A stretch of 35,473 nucleotides of DNA. Origin: Bacteroidales bacterium (lineage in GTDB: Bacteria; Bacteroidota; Bacteroidia; Bacteroidales; UBA1715). The notes beneath the pieces are model-generated. The model was not told the origin of the DNA. It saw nothing but the letters and a program-made list of their open reading frames with translations, and ran no database searches. The DNA is taken from contig JAQICB010000053.1 in the NCBI GenBank assembly GCA_027858745.1, positions 1 to 35,473 on the forward strand. The letters are read 5' to 3'. Below, piece by piece: positions 17,253 to 25,797 of the stretch (within the stretch, counting starts at the first letter, position 1; each line of letters begins with the position of its first letter). The position numbers and the translations under genes are program-made.

Positions 17253-18146
17253 ATGCCCTTTTTTTCAATTGTACTGCCAACGTACAACAGGGCACATATG
17301 TTGCCAAAAGCAATTGAAAGTGTTTTAAGTCAAACATTTGAAGATTTTGAGTTGATTATTGTTGATGATGCATCAACAGATAATACAGTTTCATGTATCA
17401 AGTCTTATTCGGACTCCCGAATTGTCTATCTTCGAAATGAAAAAAATCTTGAGCGATGTCGTTCTCGAAATGTTGGTATTGAAAGAGCTTCGGGTACTTA
17501 TATTTGTTTTATTGATAGTGATGATTATCATTTGCCATTTCATTTGGAAGAACTTTATAATGAAATTCAAAATTTATCGAAGCCGCAGGTACTTTTTTTT
17601 ACAAATGCATTTGATGAAAAGTTAAATGTTCGTTCAAAACGTGTGTGTCCACCTATTGAGAATTATAATGTTTTTCATTATATTGTAACGTATACATTTA
17701 ATCCCCAAAGAATGTGTGTGCATGCAGATATTTGTAAACATATCCAATTTGACCCAGATGTCTATGTGTGTGAGGATGTTGATTTTGCGGCACGTATAGC
17801 ATGTGCATATCCTATTGTTCAAATTCCTGCTAGGACAACGGTGTATGTTAATCATCCCGATTCTTTCACCGGTGGCGATAGTTTAAAACCATTTAAAGAA
17901 TTAGAAAATTATCGGAGAATTTTTTCGAAAAAAGAACTTCGCTCTCGTATTCCTCTTTTTTCAAAATGGCGATTATATAGTATGTGCTATTTTCATATTG
18001 CTCAATATTATCAAAAAAACAAGAATTTTCTGAAAATGTATACTGCAATTTTTCGTTCGTTTTTTCTTTGTCCTCGCGGATATAACAGGAAAACAAATAA
18101 AATTCTGTGTGCATTGGCTTGTAAAGGACTGTTTAAAACAATGTAA
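17253..18146 (+). CDS. Family 2 glycosyltransferase
   Basis: The 297-residue protein has a GT-A fold transferase at its N-terminus. FSIVLPTYNRAHMLPKAIES is the opening strand and helix, IIVDDASTDNT binds the nucleotide, and the metal-binding DSD is at residues 88-90 in FIDSDDYH. A later CEDVDFAARI resembles the catalytic-base region of the family. The C-terminal third is rich in Phe and basic residues (FRSFFLCPRGYNRKTNKI) and may lie on the membrane surface, but there is no clear transmembrane helix. Members transfer sugars from nucleotide donors to glycans or lipids; the acceptor here cannot be told. It directly follows the barrel gene and ends the run of envelope genes. Confidence 0.92.
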   Translation: MPFFSIVLPTYNRAHMLPKAIESVLSQTFEDFELIIVDDASTDNTVSCIKSYSDSRIVYLRNEKNLERCRSRNVGIERASGTYICFIDSDDYHLPFHLEELYNEIQNLSKPQVLFFTNAFDEKLNVRSKRVCPPIENYNVFHYIVTYTFNPQRMCVHADICKHIQFDPDVYVCEDVDFAARIACAYPIVQIPARTTVYVNHPDSFTGGDSLKPFKELENYRRIFSKKELRSRIPLFSKWRLYSMCYFHIAQYYQKNKNFLKMYTAIFRSFFLCPRGYNRKTNKILCALACKGLFKTM

Positions 18147-18151
18147 TGTTG

Positions 18152-18182
18152 TTTGTTTTTCGTTCTAAAAAATGTAGATTTA
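18152..18182 (+). promoter_or_regulatory. Promoter for the 60-residue membrane protein
   Basis: TTTG (18152-18155) is followed by exactly 19 bases and TAGATTTA (18175-18182). This fits the Bacteroidota pattern except for the final base (A for G). It ends 28 bases before the ATG at 18211 and separates this small gene from the glycosyltransferase transcript. Confidence 0.55.
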
Positions 18183-18210
18183 CAATACTAATGTAATAAT
18201 ATAAATAATT

Positions 18211-18393
18211 ATGAGTGAACACATTAACAACAATGCTCCTTCAGGAGCTGTCTACGGTTTAGGTTTAATTGGAGCTGCCATTTACTATATTTCTACCGCA
18301 GGCTCTTTTATGGCTGGAGTATTAGGTTTTTTGAAAGCTCTTATTTGGCCGGTTTTTTTGGTGTATGAAGCATTTTCTTTTTTTGGATCTTAA
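18211..18393 (+). CDS. Small conserved-looking membrane protein (60 aa)
   Basis: The product starts with a short polar segment (MSEHINNNAPSGAVYGLG) and has two hydrophobic stretches: about residues 16-34 (LGLIGAAIYYISTAGSF) and 36-57 (GVLGFLKALIWPVFLVYEAF). It is probably a small inner-membrane hairpin. I recall similar short proteins with PSGAVYGLG and LKALxWPxFLVYE from several bacterial phyla, annotated as hypothetical; this is from memory and unverified. The coding region is supported by its own promoter-like element and by a sequence quality unlike a random frame. No function is assigned. It ends 17 bases from the converging lipocalin-like gene. Confidence 0.8.
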   Translation: MSEHINNNAPSGAVYGLGLIGAAIYYISTAGSFMAGVLGFLKALIWPVFLVYEAFSFFGS

Positions 18394-18410
18394 GGTAGAT
18401 AATTAAAGGC

Positions 18411-18848
18411 TTATTCTTTTTGTGATGTTTTTCTTTGCAGAAAAATACGTGATTTTGTGTCAGAAACTATTTGATTGAGTATCATTGTGTTTTCGGTATA
18501 GTCCGAAATAATAAACTCAGAGGGTTGAATGTACGAGTTGTTTATTTGGCTATATGCAATTTTTTTCTGTTCAAAATCATATTCACAGGCACAAGCCACA
18601 TGTACATATTGATTTTGTATGTGAAGTACGGTGTCTTCAAAAATATATGAGGTAGAAAGAACAGTAGAACGGATTTGTTTTATTTCATGAGAATTGAGAT
18701 TTGTATCTTGTAAAACATAATCGTAGCATTCCCATTCACCTTGAAGATAGTCTTTAGATAATTCGGGTTTTGTGTTACAAGAAAAAAAGGCTGTGACAAT
18801 AAGTGTTGATAAAATAATTGTCTGAGTGACGCGTTGGATAGATTTCAT
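18411..18848 (-). CDS. Lipocalin-like lipoprotein
   Basis: The 145-residue product has a signal sequence and lipobox AFFSC with lipidated Cys24. The mature start (SKDYLQGEWECYDYVLQ) resembles the G-x-W opening of lipocalin-like domains common in Bacteroidota lipoproteins, and the rest alternates polar and hydrophobic residues as a small barrel would. The internal Cys-Ala-Cys (HVACACEYDF) is uncommon and could bind a metal or form a disulfide. No ligand can be inferred. The gene is convergent with the small membrane protein and divergent from the YgiQ gene, with 82 bases between the two starts. Confidence 0.75.
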   Translation of the reverse strand: MKSIQRVTQTIILSTLIVTAFFSCNTKPELSKDYLQGEWECYDYVLQDTNLNSHEIKQIRSTVLSTSYIFEDTVLHIQNQYVHVACACEYDFEQKKIAYSQINNSYIQPSEFIISDYTENTMILNQIVSDTKSRIFLQRKTSQKE

Positions 18849-18888
18849 TTTTTATATTTTACTTTTTTAAAAATACATAAATTTTCTA

Positions 18889-18909
18889 TATCACTATCAA
18901 TTATCACTA
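18889..18909. repeat. Short direct repeat between divergent genes
   Basis: TATCACTA occurs at 18889-18896 and again at 18902-18909, 13 bases apart start to start. It lies in the 82-base gap between the divergent lipocalin-like and YgiQ genes. It could be an operator half-site pair, but the AT-rich context makes chance possible. Confidence 0.3.
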
Positions 18910-18930
18910 AATTTTTTTAGATATTTACCC

Positions 18931-20646
18931 ATGTTTTTACCTACGTCCAAAAAAGAAGTCGATAAACTCGGCTGGGATTATATTGATGTTATTTTAATTA
19001 CCGGTGATGCATATATCGATCACCCTTCTTTTGGTATTGCTATAATTGCTCGTGTTCTTGAAAAACATGGTTTCCGCGTTGCAGTTATTCCTCAGCCGAA
19101 TTGGCAAGATGATTTGCGTGATTTTAAAAAATTAGGAACACCTCGTTTGTTTTTTGGTGTAAGTGCCGGAGCTATGGATTCCATGGTAAATCATTACACA
19201 GCAACCAAACGCTTGCGTTCGCAAGATGCCTACACAGCAGGCGGAACTATAAAGCAACGCCCCGATTATGCCGTAACGGTATATTCGACAATTTTAAAGA
19301 AACTATATCCCGATGTTCCGGTGGTGATTGGTGGAATTGAAGCATCGCTCAGGCGATTTACGCACTATGATTATTGGTTGGAGATGCTACGAAAACCTAT
19401 TTTGATTGATTCGCATGCCGATATGTTGGTTTATGGTATGGGAGAAAAAGTTATTTTGCAGATTGCACAAGAGCTTTCACGTGGTGTTGCCGTAAGTAAA
19501 TTGCAATCTCTTCCACATACAGCTTTTGTAACACAATCTATTCCTTCTCATTGTACTGAATATATTCAATTATCATCTCACGAGGACTGTGCACGCGATA
19601 AAAAGAAATTTGCACAAAACTTTGTTCATATAGAGCACAATTCAAATGCTTGGAAGGGCACAACTCTTATTCAACAGGTTGCTTCTGAATATGTGGTTAC
19701 AAATCCCCATTATGAATCTTCGGGTATTAGCATGCAAGAATTAGATGAAATATATCGCTTGCCTTTTACCCGAAAACCGCATCCGAGGTATAATGCAAAA
19801 AAACCGATTCCTGCATATGAAATGATAAAATATTCGGTAACTATTCATCGAGGTTGTTTTGGTGGCTGTAGTTTTTGTACTATTTCGGCTCATCAAGGTA
19901 AGTTTGTAGCCAGTAGAAGTCAGGAATCCGTTATTCATGAGTTAGAGAACATTTCTCGCGTACCCGATTTTGATAAACATATTACCGATTTGGGAGGACC
20001 ATCTGCCAATATGTATATGATGCGTGGGAAAAATATAGATGTGTGTAAAAAATGTAGCCGTGCTTCATGTATTTTTCCTGCTAAATGTTCAAATTTAAAT
20101 GATGATCATATGCCACTCGTTAATTTGTATGCTGCTGCTCGTAAAATTGATGGAATTAAACATGTTACCATTGGTAGTGGCATTCGTTTAGATTTATTGC
20201 AACAGGCGCCGGGAGAACATCGATATATGAAAGATTTGATTCAGCATCATATTTCCGGTCGATTAAAAGTTGCACCTGAACATACCGAATCGAATGTGTT
20301 GCAATCTATGCGGAAACCCGATTTTACGTCTTTTTTGAAATTTAAAAAAGATTTTGAAAAGTATAATAATCAGGCGGGTAAACGACAACAATTAATACCA
20401 TATTTTATTTCTGCTCATCCGGGCTGTACGGTGAATGATATGAGAAAATTGTCTCAGACCTTTTTTCAATATAATTTGTATGCTGAGCAAGTACAGGATT
20501 TTACACCAACACCTATGACTTTAGCTACCGTTATGTTTTATACCGGACTTAATCCATATACCATGAAACCTCTTTTTGTTGCTCGTACCAAAAGAGAAAA
20601 AGATGCACAAAAATCCTTTTTCTTTTCACGTGTGCACAAAAAATAA
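18931..20646 (+). CDS. YgiQ-family (UPF0313) radical SAM protein
   Basis: The 571-residue protein has the N-terminal domain typical of YgiQ (LPTSKKEVDKLGWDYIDVIL, then GDAYIDHPSFG and VIGGIEASLRRFTHYDYW). The radical SAM core binds a 4Fe-4S cluster through Cys309, Cys313 and Cys316 in RGCFGGCSFCT. A second Cys group (CKKCSRASCIFPAKC, near residues 370-384) is also characteristic of this family. The reaction is not known. E. coli YgiQ has about 740 residues; this one stops soon after KPLFVARTKREKDAQK and lacks the long basic tail, which varies widely in the family. There is no sign of frameshift, since the stop follows a complete core. The next gene (MATE) begins 33 bases later with its own promoter element. 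Confidence 0.92.
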   Translation: MFLPTSKKEVDKLGWDYIDVILITGDAYIDHPSFGIAIIARVLEKHGFRVAVIPQPNWQDDLRDFKKLGTPRLFFGVSAGAMDSMVNHYTATKRLRSQDAYTAGGTIKQRPDYAVTVYSTILKKLYPDVPVVIGGIEASLRRFTHYDYWLEMLRKPILIDSHADMLVYGMGEKVILQIAQELSRGVAVSKLQSLPHTAFVTQSIPSHCTEYIQLSSHEDCARDKKKFAQNFVHIEHNSNAWKGTTLIQQVASEYVVTNPHYESSGISMQELDEIYRLPFTRKPHPRYNAKKPIPAYEMIKYSVTIHRGCFGGCSFCTISAHQGKFVASRSQESVIHELENISRVPDFDKHITDLGGPSANMYMMRGKNIDVCKKCSRASCIFPAKCSNLNDDHMPLVNLYAAARKIDGIKHVTIGSGIRLDLLQQAPGEHRYMKDLIQHHISGRLKVAPEHTESNVLQSMRKPDFTSFLKFKKDFEKYNNQAGKRQQLIPYFISAHPGCTVNDMRKLSQTFFQYNLYAEQVQDFTPTPMTLATVMFYTGLNPYTMKPLFVARTKREKDAQKSFFFSRVHKK

Positions 20647-20651
20647 AAGTA

Positions 20652-20659
20652 TACCTTTG
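20652..20659 (+). promoter_or_regulatory. -7 element for the MATE gene
   Basis: TACCTTTG is an exact TAnnTTTG match ending 20 bases before the MATE ATG at 20680. No clear TTG lies 19 bases upstream, which is within the end of the YgiQ gene. Confidence 0.5.
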
Positions 20660-20679
20660 TTGGAAATTTTTATGTATTC

Positions 20680-22044
20680 ATGAAAGATTTTACAGAAGGA
20701 AACGAGTTTCGACTTATATATAAATTTGCCATCCCACTTATTATCGGATTAGTAATACAACAATTATATAGTGTAGTTGATAGTATTATAGTTGGTAAAT
20801 TTTTGGAAAATGGAGAACAAGGTCTGGCAGCTATTGGTGCTGCTTTTCCGGTTATCTTTTTTCTCATTTCTTTTGTGGTGGGGATTTCGAATGGCGGAAC
20901 AATTATCATATCACATTTTTTTGGTAATAAAAATTATAAAGGTATTAATGAGGCTATAGAAACAAATAATATTTTTCTATTTGTTTGTGCTATAATTGTG
21001 AGTGTAATTGGCATTACCCTTGCAGAACCGATTTTTGTATTTATTAATCTTCCCGAAGAAGTAATACCCGATGCGGTAACATATATGCAAATTTATAGTG
21101 TCGGATTTATGGGAATGTTCGGATATCATGGGGTCAGTTCCATTCTTCGTGGAGTTGGTGATTCCAAAACCCCATTGTATGTGTTAATTGTTGCGAGCGT
21201 ATTAAATATTTTACTCGATTTATTGTTTATTGTGGTGCTTAAAACCGGCATAGCCGGAGTTGCGTGGGCAACGGTAATTGCTCAAACAAGCACATTTATT
21301 GCAGTTGTTATCTATTTAAATCGTACGCATCCCCTCATTAAATATACTTTTGGATTGCGATTCGATAAAGAAATTTTTAAAGAAAGTGTTCGGATTGGTT
21401 TGCCTTCGGGTTTTCAACAAGCTTTTGTTGGGCTTGGAAATGTGGCATTGATGTCAATTGTGTCTCGTTTTGGAACCGTCGTTGTTGCTGCATATTCGGT
21501 CACGTCGCGAATAGACATGTTGTGTGCTGTTCCTGCAATTGCCTTAGCTTCTGCTTTTTCAAGTTTTGTCGGTCAAAATCTTGGGGCACGAAAAATTGAG
21601 CGGGTAGAGCGAGGATATAAAATAACGATTATTATGGGAGTTATAATTTCTGTTGTCATTTCAAGTTTTTTATTATTGTTTCGAACAGAAATTATGAGCT
21701 TGTTTACAAACGAGCAAAATATTTTACCCTATGGTGCTCAATACCTAGCTATAGTAAGTCCGTTTTATGTGGTGTTTACTATTTTGTTTATTTCCAATGC
21801 AGCATTGCGCGGAGCAGGCGATACTATCATTCCTATGTTTGTAACACTGTTTGCATTATGGATTATTCGGGTGCCGACTGCTCATTTTCTTTCACAGCAT
21901 TTTGGTGAAGTCGGCATTTGGTGGGGTATACCAATGGGATGGTTTATTGGGATGGTCTTCTCTACAATTTATTATTTTACCGGCACATGGAAACGAAAAC
22001 GAGTTGGCGGAATGAAAAATAAAGAGGTTATTTTAATTGATTAA
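20680..22044 (+). CDS. MATE-family efflux transporter
   Basis: This 454-residue inner-membrane protein has about 12 predicted helices in two homologous halves. The first half opens with FAIPLIIGLVIQQLYSVVDS and the paired motif GNGG-like VVGISNGGTIIIS. The second half repeats it with GLPSGFQQAFVGLGNVALMS and later LRGAGDTIIPMF, which mirrors LRGVGDSKTPLYV in the first half. MATE proteins export cationic drugs, toxins or metabolites using H+ or Na+ gradients; the substrate here cannot be read from sequence. Length is normal. It sits after the YgiQ gene and its own promoter-like element; ilvC follows after a 216-base gap. Confidence 0.93.
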   Translation: MKDFTEGNEFRLIYKFAIPLIIGLVIQQLYSVVDSIIVGKFLENGEQGLAAIGAAFPVIFFLISFVVGISNGGTIIISHFFGNKNYKGINEAIETNNIFLFVCAIIVSVIGITLAEPIFVFINLPEEVIPDAVTYMQIYSVGFMGMFGYHGVSSILRGVGDSKTPLYVLIVASVLNILLDLLFIVVLKTGIAGVAWATVIAQTSTFIAVVIYLNRTHPLIKYTFGLRFDKEIFKESVRIGLPSGFQQAFVGLGNVALMSIVSRFGTVVVAAYSVTSRIDMLCAVPAIALASAFSSFVGQNLGARKIERVERGYKITIIMGVIISVVISSFLLLFRTEIMSLFTNEQNILPYGAQYLAIVSPFYVVFTILFISNAALRGAGDTIIPMFVTLFALWIIRVPTAHFLSQHFGEVGIWWGIPMGWFIGMVFSTIYYFTGTWKRKRVGGMKNKEVILID

Positions 22045-22104
22045 TTTTTTTTAGTATAATAATCCGGACTTAAAAGAACACGGTGAACTGACCATGTATT
22101 TTAT

Positions 22105-22120
22105 ACTCATTGAAATGAGT
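22105..22120. repeat. Small inverted repeat in the MATE-ilvC gap
   Basis: ACTCAT-TGAA-ATGAGT is a 6-bp stem with a 4-base loop. It lies in the 216-base gap (22045-22260). There is no T run after it on the + strand. Apart from this and the -7 element at 22174, the gap is AT-rich with nothing else I can name. Confidence 0.3.
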
Positions 22121-22173
22121 AAAATAAATTAAAAAATTAGGTACATTAAACCCATATTTTCATAAAATATCTT

Positions 22174-22181
22174 TAAGTTTG
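22174..22181 (+). promoter_or_regulatory. Possible -7 element for ilvC
   Basis: TAAGTTTG matches TAnnTTTG 79 bases before the ilvC ATG at 22261, implying a leader of about 70 bases. No clear TTG lies 19 bases upstream. Confidence 0.4.
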
Positions 22182-22260
22182 TATCCTTAAAAAAAGAACA
22201 TACTGTGCAAATGTCCAGTGTATTAAGTAAATAAAGTATAATTAATCAATATAGTAAAAT

Positions 22261-23739
22261 ATGGGAAATTATTTTAGCTCACTTCCTTTCCGTGTTCAAA
22301 ATCAGGAATTAGGAAAATGTGATTTTATGGAAAGTTCAGAATTTAACAATGGTGTTGAATATTTGAAAGGTAAAAAAATTGTTGTAGTTGGTTGCGGTGC
22401 TCAGGGATTAGCTCAAGGTCTTAACATGAGAGACAGTGGTCTTGATGTGTCATATGCACTACGAAAGTTGGAAATTGACGAAAACCAAATTTCATATAAA
22501 AATGCAAAAGAAAATGGTTTTGAAGTAGAAACTATTGAAAAACTTGTGCCAAAAGGTGATTTAATATTAAATCTTACACCGGATAAGTATCATACCCCTG
22601 TTGTAAATCAAATTATGCCATTAATTAAAAAAGGTGCATGTTTGTCATACTCTCACGGTTTCAATATTGTAGAAGAAGGTATGAAAATACGTGAAGATAT
22701 TACCGTAATTATGGTCGCTCCTAAATCTCCTGCTTCTGAAGTTCGTGCAGAGTTTTTACGTGGTTTTGGTGTGCCAACACTTATTGCGGTTCACCGTGAA
22801 AACGACCCAAATGCTGACGGTCTTGAAATTGCAAAAGCATATTGTGTTGGAACTGGTGGACACAAAGCCGGAGTTCTTCATTCTTCTTTTGTTGCTGAGG
22901 TGAAATCTGACTTAATGGGTGAGCAAACAATTTTATGTGGTTTGTTACAATCAGGTTCTTTATTGTGTTTCGACAAAATGATTGAAAAAGGTGTTGATGC
23001 AAAATGGGCTGCAAAATTTGTTCAATATGGTTGGGAAGTTATTACCGAAGCTCTCAAAATCGGTGGTATTACTCATATGATGGATAGACTTTCAAATCCT
23101 GCGAAAGTAAAAGCATTTAACTTAGCACAAGAATTGAAAACTATTATGCGTCCATTGTTCGAAAAACATCAAGATAATATTCTTTCTGGTTCATTCTCTG
23201 AAACAATGATGAAGGATTGGGCAAATGATGATGCTAATTTATTAAAATGGCGTGAACAAACCGGTCAAACTGCTTTTGAAAAAACAGAGGCTACAAGCGA
23301 TTCAATAACAGAACAAGAATATTTTGATAAGGGTGTTCTTATGGTTGCGTTTGTAAAAGCAGGTGTAGAATTAGCTTTTGAGGTAATGACCGAATCGGGA
23401 ATTAAACCTGAATCTGCATATTATGAGTCTCTTCACGAAACTCCTCTTATTGCGAACACAATTGCTCGTAAAAAATTATACGAAATGAACCGGGTGATTT
23501 CTGATACAGCTGAGTATGGTTGCTATTTATTTGACCATGCATGTCGTCCGTTATTATCTGATTTTATGAGTAAAATTGATACTGACGTTATTGGTAATGA
23601 TTTTAATGCCGGAAAAACAAATAAAGTTGACAATAAAGAATTGGTTTGTATTAATGAAGAAATTCGTTGGCACGATATTGAAGTTTCTGGAGAAGAACTT
23701 CGCGAAGCTATGTCTGCAATGAAAGCGATTATTGAATAA
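22261..23739 (+). CDS. ilvC: Ketol-acid reductoisomerase, long (class II) form
   Basis: The enzyme isomerises and reduces acetolactate or acetohydroxybutyrate with NADPH and Mg2+, in valine, leucine and isoleucine synthesis. At 492 residues it is the class II, E. coli and plant-like form with a duplicated knotted domain. The N-terminus ([21 protein letters not shown]) aligns by eye with that of E. coli IlvC. The nucleotide site is [20 protein letters not shown], followed by the Arg/Lys of YALRKLE. Metal-ligand regions are [19 protein letters not shown] and the later [17 protein letters not shown]. The gene stands alone here, with no ilvB, ilvN or ilvD nearby. Its codon use looks more uniform than that of its neighbours, which may reflect high expression. 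A strong bidirectional terminator follows. Confidence 0.96.
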   Translation: MGNYFSSLPFRVQNQELGKCDFMESSEFNNGVEYLKGKKIVVVGCGAQGLAQGLNMRDSGLDVSYALRKLEIDENQISYKNAKENGFEVETIEKLVPKGDLILNLTPDKYHTPVVNQIMPLIKKGACLSYSHGFNIVEEGMKIREDITVIMVAPKSPASEVRAEFLRGFGVPTLIAVHRENDPNADGLEIAKAYCVGTGGHKAGVLHSSFVAEVKSDLMGEQTILCGLLQSGSLLCFDKMIEKGVDAKWAAKFVQYGWEVITEALKIGGITHMMDRLSNPAKVKAFNLAQELKTIMRPLFEKHQDNILSGSFSETMMKDWANDDANLLKWREQTGQTAFEKTEATSDSITEQEYFDKGVLMVAFVKAGVELAFEVMTESGIKPESAYYESLHETPLIANTIARKKLYEMNRVISDTAEYGCYLFDHACRPLLSDFMSKIDTDVIGNDFNAGKTNKVDNKELVCINEEIRWHDIEVSGEELREAMSAMKAIIE

Positions 23740-23760
23740 GCTGATTTTTATTATACATAT

Positions 23761-23799
23761 AAAAAAAACCTCGTCATACATAAATGATGAGGTTTTTTT
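23761..23799. terminator. Bidirectional terminator between ilvC and the barrel gene
   Basis: ACCTCGTCAT (23768-23777) pairs with ATGATGAGGT (23784-23793), with one G-T wobble, around a 6-base loop. The stem continues into A (23761-23767) and T (23793-23799) runs, so each strand reads a hairpin followed by T residues. It closes ilvC (+) and the outer-membrane protein gene (-). Confidence 0.85.
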
Positions 23800-23828
23800 G
23801 TGTAATCATTTTTATGAATTGCAATTTT

Positions 23829-25085
23829 TTAGAATGAATATACGGTTGTAAATAAAATACGAGAATTTGAAACATCGCTCAATGAATGTGCTTTATAATT
23901 TGCATTAAAATTCTTCCCGTACACAGCTCCGGTGTATTCATACTCTAAACCCACACGGAATTTGTTTATTGTATACATAACACGAGGTGAAACACGATAT
24001 AAACGTGTTATATTTGTAGCTAAACCATATACCGGATTTGTCGCACTATTCATTTTTTCTTTTGTTCCGGTGTTCGTGAAAAGCCCACCAAACACGCCAA
24101 ATTCCCAATAATCTCCATTTGTATGTATTTCTCCCCAATATGAAAGGCTGGTTAATGGTGTGTATTCGCTTTTGCCGGTAATTGTATCCGAAACATTTTT
24201 TACTGCAAATCCACCCGGTGCAGTAATGTCGGGAATGTTTTCTCCATATCTCATTGAGATTTTAATGGTAAGTAGGGATGTTTGTATTTTAGAAAACACT
24301 ACCGCAGTTAGCCCTTTTACAGACTCATCAATAGTGTAAATTATACTGTCAACAGTAGATGTATTACGAGGTGTTATTTGTTTGTAAGCAATGCCACCAC
24401 CACAGGTGAAAGACCTCTGAGTAGAATCGTTTTTCGTTGCATAAGCAAATTGCAGATGTGCATCCGGAATAACAGATTGTCGAAGGTAGGTAGATGATTT
24501 GGTATTGTTAATGCTGCGAGAAACATTGTCTACTTGAGAGAGGAGTGCACCGGTAAATGAAATGTTCCCCAAAGTATGTGTTATGCGTAATTGCGGGTTA
24601 CGTGCAAATGAATTAAATGGTGTGCCGGTGTTGAATGAAATAGTTCCCGGGAAGCAGCTTGTTACAAAAAGCGGATTCCAATACTGTCCTGATATAAGTT
24701 CTGTGTGTTCCCAATTTAATTTCACAAAAGCGTGGCGAAGACGAAGGCTGTTGATTGATGCATTTCCGAAAAAATCCCCTTCAATAAGTCCGCTTGTGTG
24801 AGCCCCTAAGACATCAGGTCCAGAAAAACGAAATGTTATACGACTTTGAATAGCAAGCATGTTTAGTTGAGCAATATTATTCATGTCGGTATTTGAAGAG
24901 TCTAATGCGATAGGACTTGGCCATAGAAGGAAATGACCATCGCGAGCAGATACGGTTTCTCGTGTGTCATAAAAAACGTCATTCTTTACATATCCCGAAA
25001 TACTTGAAGTAAAGGGCTTGTTTTCTTGTGCTAGGAGAGCTAATGAAATAGTAGTGAAATAGATTAATTGTACAATTTTTTTCAT
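23829..25085 (-). CDS. Outer-membrane porin-like beta-barrel protein
   Basis: The 418-residue product has a signal peptide (MKKIVQLIYFTTISLALLAQ). The mature part opens with SSISGYVKNDVFYDTRETVS, a start typical of large Bacteroidota barrels, and alternates amphipathic strands to the end, where TTVYSF provides the C-terminal aromatic residue recognised by BAM. Strand-like pairs such as HAFVKLNWEHTELISGQYW and VGLEYEYTGAVYG suggest a barrel of 14-18 strands. No plug domain or TonB box is visible, so a passive porin is more likely than a TonB-dependent receptor. It is the last gene of the minus-strand run after the pseudouridine synthase, 32 bases away, and ends at the shared terminator. Confidence 0.8.
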   Translation of the reverse strand: MKKIVQLIYFTTISLALLAQENKPFTSSISGYVKNDVFYDTRETVSARDGHFLLWPSPIALDSSNTDMNNIAQLNMLAIQSRITFRFSGPDVLGAHTSGLIEGDFFGNASINSLRLRHAFVKLNWEHTELISGQYWNPLFVTSCFPGTISFNTGTPFNSFARNPQLRITHTLGNISFTGALLSQVDNVSRSINNTKSSTYLRQSVIPDAHLQFAYATKNDSTQRSFTCGGGIAYKQITPRNTSTVDSIIYTIDESVKGLTAVVFSKIQTSLLTIKISMRYGENIPDITAPGGFAVKNVSDTITGKSEYTPLTSLSYWGEIHTNGDYWEFGVFGGLFTNTGTKEKMNSATNPVYGLATNITRLYRVSPRVMYTINKFRVGLEYEYTGAVYGKNFNANYKAHSLSDVSNSRILFTTVYSF

Positions 25086-25117
25086 AAAAAATTAAAGTAA
25101 TATTTAACTCATGTTAA

Positions 25118-25795
25118 TTAAATCATAGTACTGAATTCGTTCCAAAGAGTTTCTTGAGGAAATGCTGCAATAATGTCTATTTTTTCTTTTGTAACCGGAT
25201 GGGTAAATGATACAGAGTATGCGTGTAATGAAATACCACCGTCGGGATTACTTCTTCGTGCACCGTATTTTAAGTCGCCTTTTATACAGCACCCTATTGA
25301 TGAAAGTTGTGCTCGAATTTGATGATGTCTGCCCGTATGCAAATCAACATGAAGTAAATGGTATCGTTCTGAAGACCCTATGTGTGTATAGCAGAGCGAT
25401 GCTTGTTTGCTGTTTGCTACTTCCTTGCCGGAAACAAATGATTTATTTTTTGTATGATTGCGGGTTATAAAATGTGTAAGTGTGGCAGAATGTTTATGGG
25501 GAATGTTTTCAACAATAGCATAATACGATTTTGATATTTGTTTGTGTTTAAACAGTTCATTCATTCGCCCTAAAGCTTTACTTGTTTTTGCAAAAAGCAC
25601 AATGCCGCTTACTGGTCTGTCTATACGGTGAATTACCCCTAGAAAAACATTACCCGGTTTATTGTATTTTTCTTTGATATAGGCTTTTACTTCTTCTTCA
25701 AGCGTAGTGTCGCCTGTTTTATCTGAATGCACAAGCGTATTATTGTCTTTAGAGACGGCAATAAGATGATTATCTTCAAAGAGAACTTTAAACAT
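25118..25795 (-). CDS. RluA-family pseudouridine synthase
   Basis: The 225-residue enzyme isomerises uridine to pseudouridine in RNA. The catalytic Asp59 lies in the family motif HRIDRPVSG. VDLHTGRHHQIRAQLSSIG is the conserved motif III region, followed by GDLKYGA. It lacks the N-terminal S4 domain of RluC and RluD, so it is like the short RluA/TruC types; the exact RNA target, in rRNA or tRNA, cannot be told. It starts 2 bases after the panB stop, so it is probably co-transcribed with panB. The pairing has no evident biochemical logic and is likely only a shared transcript. Confidence 0.9.
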   Translation of the reverse strand: MFKVLFEDNHLIAVSKDNNTLVHSDKTGDTTLEEEVKAYIKEKYNKPGNVFLGVIHRIDRPVSGIVLFAKTSKALGRMNELFKHKQISKSYYAIVENIPHKHSATLTHFITRNHTKNKSFVSGKEVANSKQASLCYTHIGSSERYHLLHVDLHTGRHHQIRAQLSSIGCCIKGDLKYGARRSNPDGGISLHAYSVSFTHPVTKEKIDIIAAFPQETLWNEFSTMI

Positions 25796-25797
25796 AG

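Noticed and set aside
22094-22132. 12-codon ORF MYFILIEMSKIN before ilvC, as a leader peptide for attenuation
   Set aside because: It contains three Ile and one Leu codons and overlaps a hairpin, but the likely promoter element lies downstream at 22174, the region is AT-rich so Ile codons are expected, and no terminator follows it.
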